Source: Actinomycetes bacterium (GTDB lineage: Bacteria; Actinomycetota; Actinomycetes; Actinomycetales; Microbacteriaceae). From it: a DNA stretch of 7,603 nucleotides. The translations under genes and the position numbers were made by a program. This document shows positions 1 to 5,162 of the stretch, in pieces (position 1 is the stretch's first letter; every line of letters starts with the position of its first letter). The notes under the pieces were generated by a model. It searched no databases and was not told the origin of the DNA. It saw only the letters and a program-made list of their open reading frames with translations. The DNA lies in NCBI GenBank assembly GCA_030425055.1, contig JAUHVN010000129.1, forward strand, positions 1-7,603, read 5' to 3'.

Positions 1-18
1 CCCCTTCTCGTGCGTCGA

Positions 19-1299
19 TCAGCCGGTGTAGCGCGGGAAGGCCGCGCGGCCGATGTACTCCGCCGCGTCGCCGAGCTCCTCCTCGATGCGCAGAAGCTGA
101 TTGTATTTCGCGACCCGCTCGCTGCGAGCGGGCGCGCCGCTCTTGATCTGACCCGAGTTCGTCGCGACCGCGAGGTCGGCGATCGTGGTGTCCTCGGTCT
201 CGCCCGAGCGGTGCGAGAACATCGTGGTGTAGCCCGAGCGGTGCGCGAGCTCGACCGCGTCGAGGGTCTCGGACAGCGTGCCGATCTGGTTGACCTTCAC
301 CAGCAGCGAGTTCGCGACGCCGCGCGTGATGCCGTCGGCGAGGCGGGTCGGGTTGGTGACGAACAGGTCGTCGCCGACGAGCTGCGTCTTGGTGCCGAGC
401 GCGTCGGTGAGCGCCTTCCAGGCATCCCAGTCGTCCTCGGCGAGCGCGTCCTCGATCGTCACGATCGGGTAGTCGGCGACGAGGCCTTCGTAGTACGCCG
501 TGATCTCGGCGGCCGACCAGTCCTTGTTCTCGAGGCGGTACACGCCGTCGGAGAAGAACTCGGTCGCGGCGACGTCGAGACCCAGCGCGATGTCGGAACC
601 GGGCGTGAAGCCCGCCTTCTCGATCGCCTTGACCAGGAAGTCGAGGCCCTCGCGGTTGCTGGGCAGATCGGGGGCGAACCCGCCCTCGTCGCCGAGGCCC
701 GTGGCGAAGCCCGCGGCCTTGAGCTCGCCCTTGAGGACGTGGTAGGTCTCGGCGCCCCAGCGCAGCGCTTCGGCGAAGCTCGACGCGCCGATCGGCGCGA
801 GGAAGAACTCCTGCATGTCGATGCCGTTGTCGGCGTGCTCACCGCCGTTGATGACGTTGAACAGCGGAACGGGCAGCACGTGCGCGTTGGGTCCGCCCAG
901 GTAGCGGAACAGCGGCAGGTCGGCGCTGTCGGCAGCGGCCTTGGCGACCGCGAGGCTCACGCCGAGGATGGCGTTCGCGCCGGTGCGCGACTTGTTCTCG
1001 GTGCCGTCGGTGGCGATGAGGATCTCGTCGACCACGCGCTGCTCGCTGGCGTCGACGCCCTCGATCGCGGGGCCGAGCTCGTCGATGACCGCGTTCACGG
1101 CCTTCAGCACGCCCTTGCCGCCGTAGCGGCTCTTGTCGCCGTCGCGCAGCTCGTACGCTTCGAAGGCGCCGGTCGACGCGCCGGAGGGGACGGCCGCCCG
1201 CTGGACGATTCCGTCGTCGAGGAGCACCTCCACTTCGACGGTCGGGTTGCCGCGCGAGTCCAGGATCTCGCGCGCGCCTACAGCCTCGATCAGTGCCAC
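19..1299 (-). CDS. eno: Enolase (phosphopyruvate hydratase)
   Basis: Enolase converts 2-phosphoglycerate to phosphoenolpyruvate in glycolysis and the reverse in gluconeogenesis; it is a cytosolic Mg-dependent enzyme. The 426-residue protein is full length for bacterial enolase. Hallmarks visible are the mobile loop SGAS (39-42), H155 and E164, the catalytic GDEGG loop with E205, metal ligands D242, E283 and D310, catalytic K335 in LLVKVNQIGT, the HRSGETED signature (363-370) and substrate lysine K386 in IKSGAP. All expected active-site residues are intact. The start is a GTG, chosen because AAGGGAG (1307-1313) lies 7 bases upstream and the protein begins at the conserved N-terminus (residues 1-18, ending EILDSRGNP). 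It lies 120 bases downstream of the methyltransferase gene and may have its own promoter. The 18 bases beyond its stop show nothing recognisable. The identification is secure. Confidence 0.98.
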   Translation of the reverse strand: MALIEAVGAREILDSRGNPTVEVEVLLDDGIVQRAAVPSGASTGAFEAYELRDGDKSRYGGKGVLKAVNAVIDELGPAIEGVDASEQRVVDEILIATDGTENKSRTGANAILGVSLAVAKAAADSADLPLFRYLGGPNAHVLPVPLFNVINGGEHADNGIDMQEFFLAPIGASSFAEALRWGAETYHVLKGELKAAGFATGLGDEGGFAPDLPSNREGLDFLVKAIEKAGFTPGSDIALGLDVAATEFFSDGVYRLENKDWSAAEITAYYEGLVADYPIVTIEDALAEDDWDAWKALTDALGTKTQLVGDDLFVTNPTRLADGITRGVANSLLVKVNQIGTLSETLDAVELAHRSGYTTMFSHRSGETEDTTIADLAVATNSGQIKSGAPARSERVAKYNQLLRIEEELGDAAEYIGRAAFPRYTG

Positions 1300-1357
1300 A
1301 GGATGTCTCCCTTGTTCGTGGAGGTGTTTCTCTCGGAGCGTCGTCGGTCCGCTCCCG

Positions 1358-1384
1358 AGTGTAGTGACCGGGATGCCGCGTCCA
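1358..1384 (-). promoter_or_regulatory. Candidate eno promoter
   Basis: On the minus strand, TACACT (1358-1363) resembles a -10 box and TGGACG (1379-1384) a weak -35, each with four of six consensus bases. The spacer is short at 15 bases. Initiation about 7 bases downstream would give a leader of roughly 50 nt with the enolase Shine-Dalgarno at its end. A separate promoter for this central metabolic gene is expected given the 120-base gap. Readthrough from the upstream methyltransferase is the alternative. Confidence 0.4.
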
Positions 1385-1393
1385 CAGGCATCC
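1371..1393. repeat. Inverted repeat GGATGCC/GGCATCC upstream of eno
   Basis: GGATGCC (1371-1377) and GGCATCC (1387-1393) form a perfect 7-base inverted repeat with a 9-base loop, in the gap between the methyltransferase stop and eno. No T-tract follows on either strand, so it is a poor intrinsic terminator. It overlaps the candidate eno -35 region, so it could be an operator or a transcript-end hairpin. Both arms are copies of a heptamer that is abundant across the window, so the pairing may be incidental. Confidence 0.45.
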
Positions 1394-1419
1394 GCTCTTC
1401 CGCTCCCCCGGCGAGACCG

Positions 1420-2088
1420 TCAGACGACGAGCGCGATCGCGACGCCGTCCCACCCTTTGAGGTCGAGCGTCTGCAGCGCGGTCGCGTCGAAGCGGGGGTC
1501 GCGGCCGAGCATCTCGAGCCCGCGCTGCGTGCCGATGACGTCGCTTCGCTCGGTGGCGGGGTTGGCGACCTCGCCGCCGCGTCCGACGTTGTCGACGACG
1601 ACGACGGTGCCGGGATGCCCGAGCCGTGCCGCCCAGTCGAGGTAGATCGTGTTCGACTCCTTGTCGGCGTCGATGAACACCAGGTCGAACGGCTCGGCTC
1701 CGTCGAGGGTCGGAAGCACATCGGCGCCGCGGCCCAGCAGGATCTCGACCTTGTCGCCCACTCCCGCCCGATCGAGGTTCGCGCGTGCCACCGCGGCGTT
1801 CGCCGGTTCGGCCTCGATCGTCACGACGGCACCGTCGTCGGGCAGGGCCCGCGCCATCCAGATGGTCGAGTAGGCCCCGAGGGTTCCGATCTCGAGCACG
1901 CGCCGCGCCCCGGCGATGCGGGCGAGCAGGTGCAGGAACTTGCCGTTGACGGGCGCGACCTCGATCGCCGGCATCCCCGCGGCGTTCTGATCGTCGACGG
2001 CGGCCTCGAGGGCGGGGTCGTGGCCGACGAGGGTCTCGGTGAGGTAGGCGTCGACGCGGCGCCAGGCGTCGGGGGTGGGCTGTGTCAT
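1420..2088 (-). CDS. Class I SAM-dependent O-methyltransferase
   Basis: This 222-residue protein belongs to the cation-dependent, COMT/CCoAOMT-like O-methyltransferase family (Pfam Methyltransf_3), which transfers methyl from SAM to hydroxyls of small, often catechol-like, molecules. The SAM-binding motif I is VLEIGTLGAYS (64-74), an acidic residue for the SAM ribose is E92 or E94 in IEAEP, and the metal site is visible as FIDADK (D140) and VVDN (D166, N167). The C-terminus is typical for the family. The start was set at ATG 2088. An in-frame TTG at 2103 would add five residues, but neither has a clear Shine-Dalgarno. The gene follows the DUF1648 gene by 31 bases and could be the last gene of that operon. 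The substrate cannot be read from the sequence. The family is confident. Confidence 0.93.
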   Translation of the reverse strand: MTQPTPDAWRRVDAYLTETLVGHDPALEAAVDDQNAAGMPAIEVAPVNGKFLHLLARIAGARRVLEIGTLGAYSTIWMARALPDDGAVVTIEAEPANAAVARANLDRAGVGDKVEILLGRGADVLPTLDGAEPFDLVFIDADKESNTIYLDWAARLGHPGTVVVVDNVGRGGEVANPATERSDVIGTQRGLEMLGRDPRFDATALQTLDLKGWDGVAIALVV

Positions 2089-2119
2089 GGCACCAGCCAA
2101 CAAGCGGCGCCGGCCGACG

Positions 2120-3115
2120 TCAACTGCGGGCGCGCCGCTGGGCGAAGGCCTCGAGCAGCGCGGCGCCCGTCGCCGCGTCGTCGACGGTCACCACGTAGCG
2201 GCGTCCGCTCGTGCGCGCGACCTCGATCGCCGGGCCCGATCGCAGGATGACGCCGAATCGACCGTCGAGGGCCTTGCGCAGTCCCCAGCCGCCGAACTCC
2301 CCCATCGCGGTCACCTCGACGGCCGACGCCGACGCGACGTCGGCGATCGGCACGACGAACCGCGGCAGCCCCGCGACCGAGACGACGTGCAGACCCGCCG
2401 CGTCGACGCGGACGCGGAACGCCACGGTCATCGCCGCGATCGCGGCGACCAGCAGCGCGACGCCCGTGAGGATCCACGCCACCTCGACCGGCGCGCCGGC
2501 GAACCAGCATCCGATCGCCACGAGCACGAGCACGATCGACAGCGCCGTGATCGCGACCGCCCCCGCCGGGCGCAGCGACGCCGTGCGCAGCCACACCGCC
2601 TGCTCGTCGGCCGCGAGGTCGAGCGGCTGCGCGGGCGCGGGCACCGCCGGGTCGCGCGGATTCGCCGGCTGGACGAACCACGCGATCACGCCGACGGCGG
2701 CCGACACGGCGAGCGAGACGACCAGCACCGTCCAGATGCCGACGACCGCGTCGGGCCCGTCGGCGCCCGCCTGCACCGCGTAGGTCCAGGTCATGAGCAT
2801 CGCGACGAGGGTCGAGACGGCCGCGGCCATCGCGCCCATGAAGCGGTACGTGGGTCCTCGATCGCCACGCCGCAGGCCGGGCAGCGACGTGAGCGCCATC
2901 AGCAGTGGGATGCCGTACCCCAGCACGGCGGTGAGCACGGGCGGCAGCCACGCGGGCGCGAACCCGTCGGCGACGCCCGCCGCATTCCAGTGGACGGCCA
3001 CGCTGTCGGGCATCGACGGCAGCAGCACGAGCTGCACCGTGACGGCCGCGGCGACCACGATCGCCGGGTAGACGATGGCGACGAGGACGAGCCTGCGCAC
3101 GGCGACGGCGTTCAT
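2120..3115 (-). CDS. DUF1648 domain membrane protein
   Basis: A 331-residue integral membrane protein. Six likely helices lie near residues 10-32, 57-78, 93-113, 126-148, 187-206 and 211-232. The loop after helix 1, LPSMPDSVAVHWNAAGVADG (32-51), is the DUF1648 signature, a domain also found in SdpI, the Bacillus immunity protein against the SdpC toxin. Residues 233-331 form a soluble tail of alternating beta-like segments (RVRVDAAGLHVVS, then FGVILRSG) resembling a PH-like fold; that assignment is inference. The ATG overlaps the stop of the CPBP gene (ATGA), and GAGG (3123-3126) sits 7 bases upstream, so the start is well supported and translation is probably coupled. A much longer open frame continues upstream to 3988, but that part is a shadow of the protease gene. 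Molecular function is unknown. A role in envelope protection or immunity is possible from the family and neighbours. Confidence 0.9.
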   Translation of the reverse strand: MNAVAVRRLVLVAIVYPAIVVAAAVTVQLVLLPSMPDSVAVHWNAAGVADGFAPAWLPPVLTAVLGYGIPLLMALTSLPGLRRGDRGPTYRFMGAMAAAVSTLVAMLMTWTYAVQAGADGPDAVVGIWTVLVVSLAVSAAVGVIAWFVQPANPRDPAVPAPAQPLDLAADEQAVWLRTASLRPAGAVAITALSIVLVLVAIGCWFAGAPVEVAWILTGVALLVAAIAAMTVAFRVRVDAAGLHVVSVAGLPRFVVPIADVASASAVEVTAMGEFGGWGLRKALDGRFGVILRSGPAIEVARTSGRRYVVTVDDAATGAALLEAFAQRRARS

Positions 3116-4059
3116 CGGGCGACCTCGGCCTTCGCGACGGGGGCGGCGACGGCGCCCGGGCGGAACTGCCGCAGCAGCACGATGACCACGATCACGACCG
3201 CGACGACCGCCCACGCCACCAGTCCCAGCGGACCGACGACCGCGAGATCCGGCGTCTCGCCGAACGCGATGAGCACCAGGATCAGTCCGCCCACCGCGTT
3301 GAGCGAGCCGTGGGCGAGCACCGCCGGCCACAGCGACGCGCTGCGCAGTCGCAGCCAGCCCAGCAGCACGCCCCATGCCAGGCATCCGCCGATCATCAGC
3401 AGGAGTCCCATCCCGTCGGGCCGCGCGAAGTTGTAGCCCAGAAGGATGACGGGCGCGTGCCACAGCCCCCACACGACTCCCGTGATCAGCAGTGCGGGCC
3501 AGACGCCCAGCGGCAGGAGGGCTCCCTGCAGCCAGCCGCGCCATCCGAGCTCCTCGCCGAACGCGACGATGCTGTTGAGCGCCGCGCCGACGGGGATGGC
3601 CACGAGCTGGGCGACCACGAGCAGGACGATCGGGGGCATCGGCTCGCCGCCCGACAGCGTGGCGATCTGCGCGGCGAAGCCCGAGAAGTCGACGAGGTCG
3701 AGTCGCACGAGGCCGAGCGCCGCCGAGACGGCGATCGTCACGACGACGACCACGATCGGCAGCACGAGACCGAGGGCGAGGAACAGGAGGAATCGGCCGA
3801 CCGGTCGCAGCGGCGTCAGGCCCAGCGCACGGGCGCGGGGCCGGGCGGGGACGCGGAACAGCGCCATCACGATGAGGGCCGCTGCGGCGGGGGTGGACAT
3901 CATCAGCGTGATGAAGACGGTCGCCAGCGGCGACGCCAGTCCATCGCCCAGCCACAGCGGCAGGGCGGCGAGCCACGCGAGGCCGCACGCGAGCACGACG
4001 AACGCGACCACCGCGCGCCAGGGGACGTCGGCGGTCGGAGCGGGGCTGTCAGCGGTCAC
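3112..4059 (-). CDS. CPBP family intramembrane glutamic endopeptidase (Abi/CAAX protease-like)
   Basis: A 315-residue polytopic membrane protein of the CPBP family (formerly Abi), related to CAAX-processing Rce1 proteases. Bacterial members include bacteriocin self-immunity proteins. All three family motifs are intact: EELGWRG with E169, E170 and R174; WGLWHAP with H201; and HGSLNA with H250 and N254. The active site should therefore be functional inside the membrane. About eight hydrophobic segments are visible, the first near residues 15-36 and the last near 274-296. The start is GTG 4059, decided by a strong AAGGAG (4067-4072) with a 7-base spacer. The gene overlaps the end of the GntR gene by 11 bases and the start of the DUF1648 gene by 4, so the three form one translationally coupled operon. 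The substrate is unknown. Confidence 0.94.
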   Translation of the reverse strand: MTADSPAPTADVPWRAVVAFVVLACGLAWLAALPLWLGDGLASPLATVFITLMMSTPAAAALIVMALFRVPARPRARALGLTPLRPVGRFLLFLALGLVLPIVVVVVTIAVSAALGLVRLDLVDFSGFAAQIATLSGGEPMPPIVLLVVAQLVAIPVGAALNSIVAFGEELGWRGWLQGALLPLGVWPALLITGVVWGLWHAPVILLGYNFARPDGMGLLLMIGGCLAWGVLLGWLRLRSASLWPAVLAHGSLNAVGGLILVLIAFGETPDLAVVGPLGLVAWAVVAVVIVVIVLLRQFRPGAVAAPVAKAEVAR

Positions 4060-4405
4060 GGGAGATCTCCTTCACAAGAGAGGCGAGGGTGTCGGGTGAG
4101 AGTCCGAAGGCGTCGGCGCGGGCGACGAGCGCCGCCACGTCGTCACGCAGCCCGGTCAGCGCGCCCGCCCGGTCGGTGACGGTCGCGCCCCGGCCCCGTC
4201 GCATGTCGACGAGGCCCTCATCGCGAAGATCCTGGTACGCACGCAGGATCGTGTGCAGATTCACGCCGAGTCCGTCGGCGATGTCGCGGGCGGCCGGCAG
4301 CCGCTCCCCCGCGACGAGCCGTCCGGAGGCGATCTCGGAACGCAGCGCCGCCGCCACCTGGGCGAACAGCGGCTCCTCCGAGCTCGGGTCGATGCGGATC
4401 AGCAC
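4049..4405 (-). CDS. GntR family transcriptional regulator, YtrA-like
   Basis: A 118-residue regulator with an N-terminal GntR winged helix-turn-helix at about residues 12-77. The segment ERLPAARDIADGLGVNLHTI (34-53) leads into the recognition helix, and RGRGATVTD (70-78) is the wing end. The remaining 40 residues are a short helical tail, which fits the YtrA subfamily: these lack a large ligand-binding domain and usually act as repressors of a neighbouring transporter or membrane-protein operon, often including themselves. The start is GTG 4405; the opening MLIRIDPSS matches the family. No Shine-Dalgarno is present, but a good promoter places the transcription start at or next to the GTG, so the mRNA is probably leaderless. 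The gene leads an operon with the CPBP and DUF1648 genes. The inducing signal is unknown. Confidence 0.94.
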   Translation of the reverse strand: MLIRIDPSSEEPLFAQVAAALRSEIASGRLVAGERLPAARDIADGLGVNLHTILRAYQDLRDEGLVDMRRGRGATVTDRAGALTGLRDDVAALVARADAFGLSPDTLASLVKEISRDR

Positions 4406-4409
4406 GAAA

Positions 4410-4429
4410 GTATTCTAATACAGATAGAA
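4410..4429. promoter_or_regulatory. Putative GntR operator, overlapping inverted repeats at the -10 box
   Basis: Two inverted repeats overlap here. GTATT-CT-AATAC (4410-4421) has perfect 5-base arms, and TTCTA (4413-4417) pairs with TAGAA (4425-4429) across 7 bases. Both cover the -10 hexamer, where a bound dimer would block polymerase. YtrA-like GntR proteins bind palindromes in their own promoters, so autorepression is the simplest reading. Which of the two repeats is the real site cannot be decided by eye. Confidence 0.55.
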
Positions 4430-4439
4430 CAATTCGCAA
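4412..4439 (-). promoter_or_regulatory. Promoter of the gntR-CPBP-DUF1648 operon, probably leaderless
   Basis: On the minus strand, TTGCGA (4434-4439, four of six consensus bases) and TAGAAT (4412-4417, five of six) are separated by 16 bases. Only six bases lie between the -10 box and the GTG, so initiation should fall at or beside the start codon, giving a leaderless mRNA. This explains the missing Shine-Dalgarno. The stretch is strikingly AT-rich against the surrounding DNA. It is the best sigma-70-type promoter in the window. Confidence 0.7.
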
Positions 4440-4449
4440 CGCAGGATGC

Positions 4450-4472
4450 CGCTTGTCGGGATGCGACAAGCG
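4450..4472. repeat. Perfect 9-base inverted repeat in the divergent intergenic region
   Basis: CGCTTGTCG (4450-4458) and CGACAAGCG (4464-4472) are perfect reverse complements around a 5-base GGATG centre. The element lies between the divergent GntR and DUF4442 genes, so a terminator is unlikely; no T-tract follows on either strand. It could be an operator for a second regulator or a hairpin in the DUF4442 leader. Its sequence is unrelated to the AT-rich repeats at the GntR promoter. Confidence 0.7.
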
Positions 4473-4511
4473 ATTCCCGTGCCGGCGGAGCGCTGCGGCA
4501 CACTGTCGCGC

Positions 4512-4988
4512 ATGCGCGTCACACCCCGCCGTCTGGCCCTCGGCATGAGCCTGTGGGCACCCAACCTCTTCAGCGGCATCCGCATCCGGCGCTTCGCCGA
4601 CGACTGGACGAGCGCGACCGTCGAACTGCACGTCAACCTGCTCACCCGCAACTACGTCAAGACGGCGTTCGGCGGGTCGATGTCGGCGATGACCGACCCG
4701 TACTTCTTCATGCTCGTCATGCACCAGCTCGGCCGCGACTACGTCGTATGGGACACGCGCGGCGAGATCGAGTTCGTCAAGCCCGGCCGGGGCGTGCTCA
4801 CCGCCCGGTTCGAGGTGTCGCGCGAGAAGGCCGCTGAGCTGCGCGAACGCGCGCGCGGCGGCGCGAAGGTGCTCGAGTGGTTCGAGACCGAGATCACCGA
4901 CGCGCACGGCGACGTCGTCGCGCGCGTGCGGCGCGAGGTCTACATCCGCGAGAAGCGCCGCGTCACCGAGGCGGCCGCCACGGCGTGA
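4512..4988 (+). CDS. DUF4442 domain protein (hotdog-fold, thioesterase-like)
   Basis: The 158-residue product matches the DUF4442 family, small single-domain proteins of the hotdog superfamily that includes acyl-CoA thioesterases. Recognisable parts are the opening TPRRLALGMSLWAPN, the central helix region NYVKTAFGGSMSAMTDPYFF (49-68) and the strand segment EIEFVKPGRGVLTARFEV. No experimentally established reaction is known to me for the family; thioester hydrolysis is inference from the fold. ATG 4512 was chosen because it fits the usual family N-terminus; the frame is open to an ATG at 4446, which would add 22 residues with no family resemblance and would run through the inverted repeat. 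No good Shine-Dalgarno precedes any candidate start. It is the only plus-strand gene, divergent from the GntR gene and convergent with metS. Confidence 0.88.
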   Translation: MRVTPRRLALGMSLWAPNLFSGIRIRRFADDWTSATVELHVNLLTRNYVKTAFGGSMSAMTDPYFFMLVMHQLGRDYVVWDTRGEIEFVKPGRGVLTARFEVSREKAAELRERARGGAKVLEWFETEITDAHGDVVARVRREVYIREKRRVTEAAATA

Positions 4989-4999
4989 GGCCGCTCACG
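4984..4999. terminator. Compact hairpin over both convergent stop codons
   Basis: CGTGAG (4984-4989), loop GCCG, CTCACG (4994-4999) is a perfect 6-base stem. The DUF4442 TGA (4986-4988) lies in one arm and the metS TGA (4995-4997, reverse strand) in the other. Being symmetric, it would form in both transcripts and could act as a bidirectional terminator or 3'-end stabiliser. There is no U-tract, as is common in actinobacterial hairpins, so termination strength is uncertain. Confidence 0.5.
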
Positions 5000-5162
5000 T
5001 GTCGTGCTCGATGATGCCCTCGTCCTGACGGTGATCGTCGGCGGCACCGGGCGGATAGGCCTCGACGTCTCCGCGCGAGCGCAGGAAGAGCGCGCTCGCG
5101 ACCAGACCGCCCCACACGATCACGATCGACAGCACGAGGAAGGTGATCGCGATGGGGGTCAT
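4995..5162 (-). CDS. metS: Methionine/alanine importer small subunit MetS
   Basis: A 55-residue protein with one transmembrane helix (about residues 4-27, TPIAITFLVLSIVIVWGGLV at its core) and a polar, acidic C-terminal tail. This is the pattern of MetS, the small partner of the NSS transporter MetP; in Corynebacterium glutamicum both subunits are needed for sodium-dependent methionine uptake. The identification rests on size, single helix and position directly after metP. Its ATG overlaps the metP stop as ATGA, and a strong GGAGG (5170-5174) lies 7 bases upstream inside the metP tail, so it should be translated efficiently as well as coupled. It ends 6 bases from the convergent DUF4442 gene. 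It is easy to miss because a long shadow frame continues upstream to 6710. Confidence 0.9.
   Translation of the reverse strand: MTPIAITFLVLSIVIVWGGLVASALFLRSRGDVEAYPPGAADDHRQDEGIIEHDT

Noticed and set aside
10..2250. A 746-codon open frame on the plus strand
   Set aside because: It is antisense to enolase and the methyltransferase, both unmistakable families. The translation is dominated by Arg, Ala, Glu, Asp and Val with no recognisable domain, as expected for a shadow frame in high-GC DNA.
2075..3436. A 453-codon plus-strand open frame, and a 464-codon one at 5468-6862
   Set aside because: Both are low-complexity Arg/Asp/His-rich translations opposite membrane-protein genes, where hydrophobic codons read antisense give charged residues.
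3116..3988. Upstream extension of the DUF1648 gene in the same frame
   Set aside because: This segment is an out-of-frame reading of the CPBP protease gene. The ATG at 3115 has a Shine-Dalgarno, the ATGA overlap and the expected first membrane helix.
4446..4511. A longer DUF4442 protein starting at 4446, 4461 or 4479
   Set aside because: The added residues lack family similarity and none of these starts has a good ribosome site. The earlier two would also make the inverted repeat coding. They are not fully excluded.
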